Positions 6,730 to 17,545 of a stretch of DNA of 17,903 nucleotides are shown in pieces. A program made the position numbers and the translations under genes. Every line of letters begins with the position of its first letter. Positions within the stretch are counted from its first letter, which is position 1. The DNA is taken from assembly GCA_016873375.1 (NCBI GenBank), contig VGXJ01000008.1, positions 1 to 17,903 on the forward strand. The letters run 5' to 3'. The stretch is from Phycisphaerae bacterium (lineage in GTDB: Bacteria > Planctomycetota > Phycisphaerae > Phycisphaerales > SM1A02). Under the pieces are notes generated by a model, which had not been told where the DNA came from, did not search any database, and was given only the letters and a program-made list of their open reading frames with translations.

Positions 6730-7137
6730 GTTCGCCCGCAGCTGCCAGTCGAGCGGATCGATCTCGGGCAGGCAATCGCTGACGCCGGGCACGGCCAGAT
6801 GCCGAAGCATGTTGAGGCACTGCGCACGATGGTGCATGCCATGCGTGGCCACATGGACGAGCGCGGCACCGCGCGTGAATCGATGGGCCTGGCCTGCGAT
6901 TGTCACCTCGAACTCCGTTCCGAGTCCACGCGCCCGCGCACGCTCTGCGCTCGCAGCCAGCCCACTCGCCGCCGTGTCCAGCAGGCGCAAGAGTTCCGCA
7001 GGCGTCCGCTGCACACCGCTCTCGATCGAGGGGCGCAGCTCGGTCGGCGGTCCATCGATGCGATCGGCCCAGCGAAGCATCGCACCCACCACATGCGTCA
7101 GCGTGTCGTGCAAAGACCCGGGCCCCTTCTGCTGCAC
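6724..7137 (-). CDS. DinB-like metal-binding four-helix protein
   Basis: This 137-residue protein has the DinB/YfiT signature. The first helix ligand is H15 in TLTHVVGAMLRWADRI, and the C-terminal HGMHHRAQ (99-106) supplies H99 and H103, matching the usual H-x3-H-R-x-Q motif. Family members are cytosolic four-helix bundles that bind a divalent metal, and many act as thiol-dependent transferases. The exact substrate is unknown here. Codon 1 is GTG, and the protein is shorter than the usual 150-170 residues. In the same frame directly upstream, the translation HRWVDASLQR resembles the first helix of DinB proteins, but no ATG, GTG or TTG precedes it. The true start may therefore be non-standard, or a frameshift may lie near 7140-7180. 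The gene converges on the regulator gene, with the two stops abutting. Confidence 0.8.
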   Translation of the reverse strand: MQQKGPGSLHDTLTHVVGAMLRWADRIDGPPTELRPSIESGVQRTPAELLRLLDTAASGLAASAERARARGLGTEFEVTIAGQAHRFTRGAALVHVATHGMHHRAQCLNMLRHLAVPGVSDCLPEIDPLDWQLRANS

Positions 7138-7213
7138 GCGTTGAAGCGAAGCGTCGACCCATCGATGCGGCGTGATGCACGGCGTGATGCCTGATCCAAG
7201 GACAAAGGGCGCT

Positions 7214-7241
7214 TTGACTTACCGCCTGCCCGGACTACCTT
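7214..7241 (+). promoter_or_regulatory. Candidate sigma-70-type promoter
   Basis: TTGACT (7214-7219) and TACCTT (7236-7241) are separated by 16 bases, and the next gene starts 43 bases downstream at 7284. The -10 is only partly consensus. The tandem repeat at 7168-7190 lies just upstream. Confidence 0.4.
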
Positions 7242-7283
7242 TCCATCGCATCGACCCATGCCGAGTCGATCCCTTGACGCTCC

Positions 7284-8702
7284 ATGCCCATCCTGCGAAC
7301 CATCGTCAGCGCCATCACCATTGCCCTCCTTTGCCCGATCGCCCTGGCCGACTGGCCCAACCTCGGGGGTGGACCGATGGCGAACGGGCGCTCAGGTGCC
7401 ATCGGGCCATCCTCTGCCGAGGTGACCTGGGCCCGCAGCAACATGGGCTGCCTGATCTCCTGGGCTCCGGCCATCGAGGGCCATCGCGCCTTCATGGTTC
7501 GCCAGACGTACGCACAGGCTCCCTACAACCCACCGCCGGGCGAAGCCCGGGTGCACTGTCTCGATCTCACGACAGGCGCCACGCTGTGGACCTTCGACTG
7601 CCCGTTCGAGAGCGGTCAATGGACCACCGTCGTCTACGGCGCGAAGGATGGGCGGGTGTTCGTGGGCCGCGGCGGCAACGGCTCCGCCTCGGCCGGACGC
7701 GTGCACTGCCTTGACGCGCAGACGGGTGCAGTGATCTGGGTCTCGGCCGACATGGTCCGCACGGGCGCCTATGACGGCATCGTCTTCATGGACGACGGCG
7801 ATCCGATCTTCGCGAGCCATCTCGAGATGCGCCGCATCGATGCCCAGACTGGCGCGACGGTGTGGTTGACGTCAAGAAGCTGCAGCGTGAGCGGGAACTG
7901 CGGCCCCGCCCGGGACGGCGATGCCATCTACGTCGACGAAGTGGCCGGCGGTGGGCAACGCATCTCCCGCTTCAGCGCCACGACCGGCCAACGGCTCTAC
8001 AGCAGCCAGACCATGCCGGGCTTCCTCAACCAGAACTCGCCGTTCTGCGCCACCGGCGGCCTCGTCTTCTACCTTCGCACGAGCAACGAGGGCCCGAGCT
8101 TCGACAAGCTCTACGCGTTCAAGGACACCGGCAGCGGCTTCCAGTTGCTGTGGTCGGCCCAGGCCTACACCGAACCTGGTGCCCGGCACGCGGTCACGCC
8201 GGATGGAGGCGTGACCATGCTCTCGCCCGAGGGGCGACTGCAGATCCGTGATCAGCTCACTGGCGCCGTCCGCGCAGAGTCGGCCGGAACCGTGCTCAGC
8301 CCAACGGGGTTCACCTCGTCGATGGTGGCCGTTGACGCCCTCGGGCGCCTCTACCACAACAATTCCAACGGCGCCGGCGGCGGACCTGCCGATCTTCGCG
8401 CGTTCGCGCCCACGCTCGAGGTGTTCTGGAGTGCATCGATCACTGGCCTCAGCCAAGGCGGCCCCGCCCTGTCGGCTGATGGCAGCCTGATCGCTGCCGG
8501 CACAGTCGATGTGCAGCGGTACTGGACACCACCGCCCTGCTCCGAAGCAGACCTCAATTGCGACGGCATCGTGGATGGCGCTGACCTTGGCGCCATGCTC
8601 AGCGCATGGGGACCGTGCCCCGGGTGCGCAGCTGACCTGAACGATGATGCCAGAGTCGACGGCGCCGATCTCGGCCAGTTGCTGACGGCCTTCGGGACCT
8701 GA
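7284..8702 (+). CDS. Secreted PQQ-repeat protein with a C-terminal dockerin-like domain
   Basis: This 472-residue protein starts with a signal peptide (hydrophobic residues 6-20, likely cleavage after ALA at 20-22). The body is a beta-propeller of PQQ/quinoprotein-type repeats of the form V-H-C-L-D-x-x-T-G-A-x-x-W: VHCLDLTTGATLW (90-102), VHCLDAQTGAVIW (140-152), RRIDAQTGATVW (183-194), with further weaker copies. There is no sign of catalytic quinoprotein residues, so a binding or scaffold role is more likely than dehydrogenase activity. The last 50 residues hold two calcium-loop repeats, DLNCDGIVDGADL and DLNDDARVDGADL, of the dockerin type I kind. Such tails are common on exported proteins of Phycisphaerae. 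The ATG at 7284 is set by the signal peptide. The ribosome binding site is weak. The ligand is unknown. Confidence 0.8.
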   Translation: MPILRTIVSAITIALLCPIALADWPNLGGGPMANGRSGAIGPSSAEVTWARSNMGCLISWAPAIEGHRAFMVRQTYAQAPYNPPPGEARVHCLDLTTGATLWTFDCPFESGQWTTVVYGAKDGRVFVGRGGNGSASAGRVHCLDAQTGAVIWVSADMVRTGAYDGIVFMDDGDPIFASHLEMRRIDAQTGATVWLTSRSCSVSGNCGPARDGDAIYVDEVAGGGQRISRFSATTGQRLYSSQTMPGFLNQNSPFCATGGLVFYLRTSNEGPSFDKLYAFKDTGSGFQLLWSAQAYTEPGARHAVTPDGGVTMLSPEGRLQIRDQLTGAVRAESAGTVLSPTGFTSSMVAVDALGRLYHNNSNGAGGGPADLRAFAPTLEVFWSASITGLSQGGPALSADGSLIAAGTVDVQRYWTPPPCSEADLNCDGIVDGADLGAMLSAWGPCPGCAADLNDDARVDGADLGQLLTAFGT

Positions 8703-8705
8703 GGC

Positions 8706-9221
8706 CTACCCCGCCCGATCGATCCGGTAGATCAGCCGGTCGCTGGGCACGCCGCCGACAGGCACCTGCTCGCGGCGGTCGAGCCGCGCCCCGATGCGCT
8801 CGAGCGCACGCTGCGAGCGCAGGTTGCCGGGGCTGACGTGGAACCACGCGGTCGCCACATGCAGGAACGCATGCGCGAGCATGAGCGACTTGACCTCGCG
8901 GTTGGTGGCTCCGCCCCAGTGCGCGCGTTCTAGGAAGGTGTAGCCGATCACGACCGACGATCCTGCAGGATCCCAGTCGTAGTAGCGGCTCGAGCCGATG
9001 ATCCTGCCGCTGCTGCGCTCGGAGATCACAAGTCCCCCACCGCACTCGAGCGCGCCCTTGAAGAAGCGCTCGAAGATGGGTCGTTCGTGTCGGTCGCGCT
9101 CCGAGTGCTGCTCCCAGATGAGGGGATCGGCCGCGGCCGCATGAAGCTCATCGAGATCGGCGGCCTGGAGTGGCCGCAGCTTGACGATCGAGCCGTGGAG
9201 CGTGGGTTGCCAAGGGTTCAT
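8706..9221 (-). CDS. GNAT-family N-acetyltransferase (RimJ/RimL-like)
   Basis: This 171-residue enzyme probably transfers acetyl from acetyl-CoA to an amino group of a protein or small molecule; the acceptor is unknown. The GNAT fold is read from the N-terminal KLRPLQAADLDEL (14-26), the beta strand GGLVISERSSGRIIGSS (62-78), the IGYTFLERAHWGGATN segment (92-107) that precedes the CoA loop helix, and NLRSQRALERIGA (133-145) with the conserved Asn. It resembles RimJ/RimL acetyltransferases of the Acetyltransf_3 type and is full length. The ATG overlaps the stop of the fucosidase gene (ATGA, 9221-9218), which indicates translational coupling and fixes the start. Its own stop lies three bases from that of the convergent PQQ-repeat gene. 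Confidence 0.85.
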   Translation of the reverse strand: MNPWQPTLHGSIVKLRPLQAADLDELHAAAADPLIWEQHSERDRHERPIFERFFKGALECGGGLVISERSSGRIIGSSRYYDWDPAGSSVVIGYTFLERAHWGGATNREVKSLMLAHAFLHVATAWFHVSPGNLRSQRALERIGARLDRREQVPVGGVPSDRLIYRIDRAG

Positions 9222-11092
9222 GGATTGGTCTCCCGAACAAGACGGATCGCTCGGATGTTCGCGACCGCTTCGCCGGGCTTCGACAGCGCGCGGAGGATGG
9301 CGCGATGGGAACCCATCGGCAACTCCACACGGCCGACCTCGATCGTGCGATACGACTGCCAACCGCCAGTTGCGGGCACCGTGAACTCAGGCGAGCCGGC
9401 ACCGCCTTCGATCTCGAGTCGCATGCGCGAGCCGGCAGCCGCGTCGGTGCACGCGAGGTCGATCTCGATGCGGTAGGTCCCGCCCTGCGCGGCGCCGATC
9501 CCGATCGGCCACGCCGCCGTGGCCACGGGATCGAGCCAATAGCCGATGTTGTGCGTGACCTCGCCAATCACCCCGACGCGCTCGATGCGGATCGATGGAC
9601 CATCGAGCGTGGCATCGTGCGGCGTGAGCGACAGCATTCCACGCGCATCCGGGAAGACGAGGAACGTCATCGGCAGGACCTCGCCGTCAAGATCAAGGCG
9701 CACCACGGAGCACGCGGGATCGACGGGCTTCGCCGGCACGTCGACGACCAGGCGACCCGACTCCTGCGGGCTCGGCGCAGCGCGGATGGGCGCGTCGCTG
9801 CCGAGGAGTCGCGCGCCGCGCACCTTGCCCTGCATCGGTACGACGAGGCGGCCGTCCTTGGGCCACTCCCACACATGCAGGTAGAGCACGCCGGGCTTCT
9901 GCGTCGCTCGTCCCCATGACAGCCGCTGGAACGGGCTCGCCGTCGTGCCCCGGATCGCTTCGCCGTTGACCGTCATCCATGCGCCCACGCCGCGGAGCGC
10001 ACGCTCGGCCTGCTCCGGCACGCGGCCGTGCGCATCGGGGCCGATGTTCAGGAGCAGGTTGCCGCCCTTGGACACGATGTCGCTCAAGAGGCGCACCACC
10101 GTCGTGGCGTCCTTCCAGTTCATGTCGTGCGCACTGAAGCCGTAGCTCTCGTTGAGCGTGTGGTTGACCTCCCAGTCCATGCCAGGCAGCCCGGTGGGCG
10201 GCACATACTTCTCCGGCGTGCCGTAGTCGCCGTTCTTGTTCTCGAGGCCGAAGAAGAGCCGGTTGTTGACCAGGATCCCAGGCTGCTTCGCCCGCATGTC
10301 GGCCATGAGCTGGGCGGCGCCCCATGCCGCACCTTGGCGGGACTCATCGGAGTAGTCGAACCAGATCGTGGAGAGCGGACCGTAGTTGGCCAGCAGTTCG
10401 TTCACATGGCCGCGCAGGTACGCGAGATACCGCGCATGGTCGCGCGGCCGGCCAGTCTTGGGATACGCCGGCAGCGCCATCTCGTAGGCATCGGGGTGCT
10501 GCCAATCGAGGAGCGAGTAGTAGAAGCCGGCCTTGAGGCCGCGCGCACGCATCGCGTCGGCGAACTCGCGCGCGACATCGCGGCCCGCGGGCGAGATGTT
10601 GGTTCCACCGGCGATGTCATTCGACAGCGAGTACGGCTCCTTCGAGTTGAAGAGGGTGAAGCCGTCGTGGTGCTTCGAGGTCATGACGGCGTAGGACATG
10701 CCCGCCGCGCGTGCGAGCTCGGCCCACCCGTCTGCGAAGCCTGCATCCGGCACGAAGCGCGGCTTCATCTGCCGTGCGTACTCGGCGCAGGGCACGGCAG
10801 CCCAGTGCTGGATCCATTCCGCGTAGTGCTGCTCGTAGCGCTTGCCATCCCAGTAGCCGCCCGCGGGCGAGTAGAGCCCCCAGTGGATGAACATGCCGAA
10901 GCGAGCGTCGCGCCACCACGCCATGCGCGTGTCGCGGTCACTGGCCCAGAGCGCGATCTGCTCGGCTTCGGTCGGGGGCGCAGCGTGGGTGCGCGGCGCA
11001 GCCAGGGCGAGCACGACCGATGCAGCGACAGACGGAGCGAGCACTCCAAAGACTGACGTGGCACGGGTCGAGGCGAGGTTTTCGGCAGTCAT
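9218..11092 (-). CDS. Secreted GH29 alpha-L-fucosidase
   Basis: This 624-residue glycoside hydrolase removes alpha-L-fucose from glycans. An N-terminal signal region (hydrophobic 13-33, likely cleavage near THA-APP at about 38) precedes the GH29 catalytic domain. Its blocks are WRDARFGMFIHWGLYS (60-75), MTSKHHDGFTLF (137-148), GFYYSLLDWQHP (189-200), and WFDYSDE (244-250), where D246 fits the catalytic nucleophile. The acid/base residue could not be placed confidently. After about residue 450 a beta-rich region suggests a carbohydrate-binding or jelly-roll domain. The ATG at 11092 is chosen because it begins the signal peptide. An in-frame ATG at 11128 would nearly touch the pyrE stop and adds only a charged stretch. 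It lies 42 bases after pyrE, is coupled to the acetyltransferase gene, and acts outside the cytoplasm. Confidence 0.88.
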   Translation of the reverse strand: MTAENLASTRATSVFGVLAPSVAASVVLALAAPRTHAAPPTEAEQIALWASDRDTRMAWWRDARFGMFIHWGLYSPAGGYWDGKRYEQHYAEWIQHWAAVPCAEYARQMKPRFVPDAGFADGWAELARAAGMSYAVMTSKHHDGFTLFNSKEPYSLSNDIAGGTNISPAGRDVAREFADAMRARGLKAGFYYSLLDWQHPDAYEMALPAYPKTGRPRDHARYLAYLRGHVNELLANYGPLSTIWFDYSDESRQGAAWGAAQLMADMRAKQPGILVNNRLFFGLENKNGDYGTPEKYVPPTGLPGMDWEVNHTLNESYGFSAHDMNWKDATTVVRLLSDIVSKGGNLLLNIGPDAHGRVPEQAERALRGVGAWMTVNGEAIRGTTASPFQRLSWGRATQKPGVLYLHVWEWPKDGRLVVPMQGKVRGARLLGSDAPIRAAPSPQESGRLVVDVPAKPVDPACSVVRLDLDGEVLPMTFLVFPDARGMLSLTPHDATLDGPSIRIERVGVIGEVTHNIGYWLDPVATAAWPIGIGAAQGGTYRIEIDLACTDAAAGSRMRLEIEGGAGSPEFTVPATGGWQSYRTIEVGRVELPMGSHRAILRALSKPGEAVANIRAIRLVRETNP

Positions 11093-11134
11093 GCGCGCAC
11101 GGTAGCGCGAGGCGTGGATGGGACGCACCCAGAC

Positions 11135-11797
11135 CTACTGCCCCGCCGCGCCATACTGCGCGCGGTACGCAGCGATGCGGGCGCGGTCGGCATCGGTCAG
11201 CCGCGCTCCCAGGTGCTCGACGACTTCGTCGATCGTGACGATCGCGGCCGTCGGCATCCCGAACTCGTGGCCGACCTCGGCCAAAGCCGTGCGGGTCGAG
11301 CTCTCGCTCGCACGCTCTTGACGATCGACCGACACCACGAGCCCCGCCAGCGACACGCGCGCCGCGGCGCGCAGCACCGGCACCGTTTCGCGAATGGAAG
11401 TGCCGGCGGTCGTCACATCTTCGACGATGAGCACGCGGTCGCCATCCTTCAAGCTGCGGCCGACGAGCACACCGCCCTCGCCGTGATCCTTGGCTTCCTT
11501 GCGGTTGAAGCAGAACTCAACCTCGCGGCCACGCTCGGCGAACGCCATGGACACAGCAACGACCAGCGGGATCCCCTTGTACGCAGGACCGAAGAGGCAA
11601 TCGAAGCCGCCTGGGAACGAACGCTCGATCGCATCGGCATACGCCCGACCGAGCTCGACCAGGTGGACGCCCGAGCGGTACCGGCCCGTGTTGACGAAGT
11701 ACGGCGTCTTGCGGCCGCTCTTGGTGGTGAAGTCGCCGAAGGTGAGCACTCCGGCATCGACCATGAAGTCAATGAAGCGCCGCTGGCTGTCGTGCAT
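11135..11797 (-). CDS. pyrE: Orotate phosphoribosyltransferase
   Basis: This 220-residue cytosolic enzyme converts orotate and PRPP to orotidine 5'-monophosphate in de novo pyrimidine synthesis. The PRPP-binding loop VLIVEDVTTAGTS (122-134) is intact. Other family blocks are the substrate-facing KSGRKTPYFVNTG (26-38), LFGPAYKGIPLV (68-79), and FCFNRKEAKDHGEGG (95-109) with the flexible catalytic loop that includes K103, D104 and H105. The length is normal. The ATG at 11797 is taken because family homology begins immediately after it, although no Shine-Dalgarno sequence is evident. Upstream codons to 11869 look non-coding. It is the first gene of a possible - strand transcript that continues through the fucosidase and acetyltransferase genes. 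Metabolically it has no link to them. Confidence 0.95.
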   Translation of the reverse strand: MHDSQRRFIDFMVDAGVLTFGDFTTKSGRKTPYFVNTGRYRSGVHLVELGRAYADAIERSFPGGFDCLFGPAYKGIPLVVAVSMAFAERGREVEFCFNRKEAKDHGEGGVLVGRSLKDGDRVLIVEDVTTAGTSIRETVPVLRAAARVSLAGLVVSVDRQERASESSTRTALAEVGHEFGMPTAAIVTIDEVVEHLGARLTDADRARIAAYRAQYGAAGQ

Positions 11798-11879
11798 GGA
11801 GGCGATGCTAACGGCCCATGCGGGCGTGATGATCGGCCCCTCCAAGCGGAGGCGAGCGTTCCCGCCCACAGTGCCATGA

Positions 11880-11908
11880 TGATCAGGCGCGGAAGAACCC
11901 TCTGATCA
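11880..11908 (-). terminator. Possible katG terminator
   Basis: TGATCAG pairs with CTGATCA (7 bp) around a 15-base loop that can form an inner GG/CC pairing. It lies 45-70 bases past the katG stop in the 155-base gap before pyrE. There is no clear T-run. Confidence 0.35.
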
Positions 11909-11952
11909 CGCCACGATGGTCGCTGGGCCCGAGCGAGCCGCAAGACCGATGG

Positions 11953-14343
<2,391 letters not shown>

Positions 14344-14355
14344 TCAGCCAGAGGG

Positions 14356-16515
14356 TTAGTCACGAACGCCTGCGAGGTCCAGCACAAAAGCCTGCTCGCG
14401 TGCGACCCGCGCCAACCGGTCGAAGCGCCCGGTGCGCCCACCGTGTCCGGCTGCCATCTCGATGTCGAAGAGCAACGGCTCGCGGTCGGTCTTGAGCCGA
14501 CGCAGTCGCGCGACGAACTTGGCGGGCTCGAAGTAGCCGACCTGGGAATCCCAGAGGCCCGTCGTCACGAGCATCGCGGGATAGTCCTTCGCTTGGATGT
14601 TGTCGTAGGGCGAATAGGACAAGATGTACTCGTAGGCCTCGCGCGACTCGATCGGATTGCCCCACTGCGACCACTCGTTCGTCGTCAGCGGGATCGATGG
14701 ATCAAGCATGGTCGTCAGCGCATCGACGAAGGGAACCCCGAGGATGATGCCGCGGTAGCGATCCCCCGCCATGTTGGCGACCGCGCCCATCAGGAGCCCG
14801 CCCGCCGATCCGCCGCTGGCGAAGACGCGCTTGGCATCGACCCAGCGCTCGCGCACGAGCCAGTCGGTGGCATCGATGAAGTCGTTGAAGGTGTTGCGCT
14901 TCCTGAGCAGCCGGCCATCCTCGTACCAGTCCTGGCCCAAGTCGGCGCCGCCACGCACATGCACCGTGACGAGCGCGACGCCACGGTCCATGAGCGACAC
15001 GCCGGGAAGATCGAAGCGGGCATCGCTCGCGTAGCCGTACGCGCCGTAGGCCTCGAGCAAGGCCGGGTGTGCGCCGTCGTGCGCCCAGGCATCGTTCCGC
15101 CATGCGATCGAGATCGGAATGCGCTTGCCATCACGGCTCGGCGCCCAGAGCCGTGCGCTCGCGTAGCGAGACCGGTCGTAGCCGCGCACCGTGCGCTCCT
15201 TGCGCACCTGCTGCGCGCCGGTCGCCAGGTCGACATCGATCGTGCGCTGCGGCGTGATCATCGAGCCGTACTCCACGCGAACCCAGCGATTCGCAGGATC
15301 CGGGTTGTCGCCGAGCGTCATCGTGCAGGCGGCCTCATCGGTCGCGATCAGCCGGCCCTCGCCGCCCGACCACGGCACGATGCGCACGCGGGCGTTGGCG
15401 TCGACGCGCTCGGCCACGGCCACGCCCTGCTCAAGGAGCGAGGCGTCGTCGATCGCGGCATCCGTACGGTGCGGCACGAGCTCCCGCCAGCGCCCGGGTT
15501 CGGCGAGCTCTGCATCGCTCGCCACGGCGATGCGGAAGTTGCGCGCGTTGAGGTTCGTGCGAATGAGCCAGGTCCCGTTGAGCCGATCGGCGTAGTGACG
15601 CACGCCAGCCGTGCGCGGCAGCGCCACGCGTGGCGCATCCGCTGGGTTGGCCAGCGGCACGGTGCGCAGTTCGTTGGTGTCGTAGCCCTCCATCTGGATC
15701 CGAAGCAGCGTGCGGCAGCGCGAGGCGTCGATCGAGGTGAAGAGGGTCTGGTCGGGTTCCTGATAGACGATCGTGTCGCTGGCGGGATCGGTGCCAAGAA
15801 CATGGCGGCAGACCGGCCCGCTTTGCAGGAGCACGGGATCCTGTCGCATGTAGAAGATGCTGCGTCCGTCGGCGGCCCAGACCACCGACTCCAGCGTGCC
15901 TCTGATGCGATCGGGAAGGTCCTTGCCGGTCGACAGGTCGCGCATGCGCAGCTCGTGACCGCGGCGCCCGACGGTGTCCTCGGTCCAGGCGACGAGCGAA
16001 CCATCGTGGCTCACTTCGACATCGCCCACACGGAAGTACGCGTGGCCCTTCGCGAGCTCATTGCCGTCGAGCATCACCTGCCCGGCGCCATCGTCGCGCG
16101 AGCGCATCCATCGCTGCTGCTCGTCGCCCGGCGAGAACGCGGTCCATGTCCACCATCCGTGATCGAATTGGCGCGGGGTCGAGTCGTCCTCGGCGATGCG
16201 CGCGCGAGACTCGCTGGCGAGTCGCGCCTGGAGCGGGGCCAGCCGCGCGAGCATGGCGCTGGTAAAGGCCTGCTCGGCCCGGAGGTAGCTCATCACCTCG
16301 TCGCTCTTGCGCTCGGGATGGTCGTCGCGGAGCCAGTAATACTCATCGCGGCGCTCGCCGTGCGGGCTCTTGACGACGGTCACGCGCTCGATGGCCACAG
16401 GGGGCGCGAGGGCCGCAACCATGCGTTGATCCGTCTCGACAGGTCCGGTACAGGCGCTTAAGCCGACAAGACAGCCCAAAAGGGCCGGCGGCACTCTGCC
16501 GAGGCTGCAGTTCAT
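14356..16515 (-). CDS. Oligopeptidase B-like S9 peptidase, predicted lipoprotein
   Basis: This 719-residue serine peptidase of family S9 cleaves short peptides, probably after Arg or Lys. The catalytic triad is visible: Ser570 in GGSAGG, Asp656 in GLWDSQV, and His691 in AAGHGGRTG. An N-terminal beta-propeller (about 30-430) includes the DEYYWLRDD block (residues about 50-58) common to prolyl oligopeptidases, and the hydrolase domain has the conserved YGAYGY and VRGGADLG segments. The first 22 residues end in a lipobox, LSAC, with Cys22 as the lipid-attachment site, so the enzyme is predicted to be membrane-anchored outside the cytoplasm. This is unusual, because the enterobacterial enzyme is cytosolic. 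The ATG at 16515 is fixed by that signal. The gene is divergent from the PEP-CTERM protein gene by 143 bases. Confidence 0.9.
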   Translation of the reverse strand: MNCSLGRVPPALLGCLVGLSACTGPVETDQRMVAALAPPVAIERVTVVKSPHGERRDEYYWLRDDHPERKSDEVMSYLRAEQAFTSAMLARLAPLQARLASESRARIAEDDSTPRQFDHGWWTWTAFSPGDEQQRWMRSRDDGAGQVMLDGNELAKGHAYFRVGDVEVSHDGSLVAWTEDTVGRRGHELRMRDLSTGKDLPDRIRGTLESVVWAADGRSIFYMRQDPVLLQSGPVCRHVLGTDPASDTIVYQEPDQTLFTSIDASRCRTLLRIQMEGYDTNELRTVPLANPADAPRVALPRTAGVRHYADRLNGTWLIRTNLNARNFRIAVASDAELAEPGRWRELVPHRTDAAIDDASLLEQGVAVAERVDANARVRIVPWSGGEGRLIATDEAACTMTLGDNPDPANRWVRVEYGSMITPQRTIDVDLATGAQQVRKERTVRGYDRSRYASARLWAPSRDGKRIPISIAWRNDAWAHDGAHPALLEAYGAYGYASDARFDLPGVSLMDRGVALVTVHVRGGADLGQDWYEDGRLLRKRNTFNDFIDATDWLVRERWVDAKRVFASGGSAGGLLMGAVANMAGDRYRGIILGVPFVDALTTMLDPSIPLTTNEWSQWGNPIESREAYEYILSYSPYDNIQAKDYPAMLVTTGLWDSQVGYFEPAKFVARLRRLKTDREPLLFDIEMAAGHGGRTGRFDRLARVAREQAFVLDLAGVRD

Positions 16516-16658
16516 GATTGCAGCGTACGCGAGGCGATGCAGGTCGGCCAACCGGGCTGTGGCAGCCGATGTCCGGGCAATTTCGGGATCGTCACTTCCC
16601 CGTTGGGATTTCAGACCTATGGTTCGAAGTCCCCCTCCCTCTAACCAAAGGCATCAAG

Positions 16659-17327
16659 ATGTTCCGTTCGATCACCGTCGCTTGCGCTACATGCGCCCTG
16701 TGCAGCCCATCATTCGCCGCCATCAATGGCTTCACCGAGTCGTTCTCGGAAGGTGCAGCAAATTGGCGCAACTTCAATGGCACGGCCACGCTTGCTTGGT
16801 CTGCCGGTGGCGGCCCGGCCGATGATGCGTTCGTGAGCGGTCAGTTCAACCTGTCCAGCACCACCGTGGGCGGATTCCCGCCGACGGTCATGCGCGCGGC
16901 TGCCAGCTACGGTTCCTCGAACGGCGGCTATGTGGGTAACTGGATCAACGAGGGTGTGACCAGCGTTGGATTCTGGTTCCGACACGACCTTTCACAGTCC
17001 ATCGCCATCACCGGGCGTTTCGCGACGCCAAACAACTCACCGGGGGCGTCGGTTGTTTCCAGCGCGCTGGTGGCCTCGAATACCTGGACCTTCGTCAGTT
17101 TCAATGTGGCGCAAGGCAGCAGCGACATCATCTCGCTCGGTGGCGGCACCTACTCCGCGATCTTCTCGAACATCGGCAACATCCAGCTGGGCTTCCAGGT
17201 ACCCGCCGCGCTCGCTGGCCAGAACATCACCGGCACCTTCAGCATGACCGATTTCACGCTCACGCCTGCACCAGGCGCGCTCGCGCTGCTGGCGGCTGGC
17301 GGGCTGGTGCGCGGCCGTCGGCGCTGA
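16659..17327 (+). CDS. PEP-CTERM-type secreted protein, 222 residues
   Basis: A signal peptide (1-21, cleavage probably after SFA) leads into a beta-rich body of about 180 residues. The body is full of Ser, Thr, Asn and Gly, with aromatic residues at the ends of strands (for example GNWINEGVTSVGFWFRHD), and suggests a lectin- or laminin-G-like fold. The last 22 residues, 201-222, form the sorting tail: TPAPGA, then a hydrophobic stretch, then a GRRR end. The Pro motif is PAP rather than PEP, as often seen in planctomycetes. Such proteins are thought to be processed by an exosortase; none is encoded in this window. The ATG at 16659 has an AAGG six bases upstream and starts the signal peptide. 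The binding target is unknown. A clear terminator hairpin follows the stop. Confidence 0.82.
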   Translation: MFRSITVACATCALCSPSFAAINGFTESFSEGAANWRNFNGTATLAWSAGGGPADDAFVSGQFNLSSTTVGGFPPTVMRAAASYGSSNGGYVGNWINEGVTSVGFWFRHDLSQSIAITGRFATPNNSPGASVVSSALVASNTWTFVSFNVAQGSSDIISLGGGTYSAIFSNIGNIQLGFQVPAALAGQNITGTFSMTDFTLTPAPGALALLAAGGLVRGRRR

Positions 17328-17332
17328 ACAAA

Positions 17333-17373
17333 GGAGCTTTAGGGCGGAATGAGGGCATGCCCCGCCAAGCTCC
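17333..17373 (+). terminator. Terminator of the PEP-CTERM protein gene
   Basis: GGAGCTT and GGGCGG pair with CCCGCC and AAGCTCC, giving 13 bp with a two-base bulge and a 13-base loop. The hairpin begins six bases after the TGA at 17325-17327. Only two T residues follow directly. Confidence 0.6.
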
Positions 17374-17545
17374 CTTGGGGGACCCCTGTCAGCCCCTTGC
17401 GCCCCACGCGGTTTCAAATCACTCCGGATTGTGTTGGGCGAATTGACCCACGGGCTACATTGGTCATCATTCGGTCTGCGACAGACTCCCAACGGCCTCC
17501 CCCATCCGATCCAGACCAGATCAAGAGCAAGAAAGCGGCACATCC

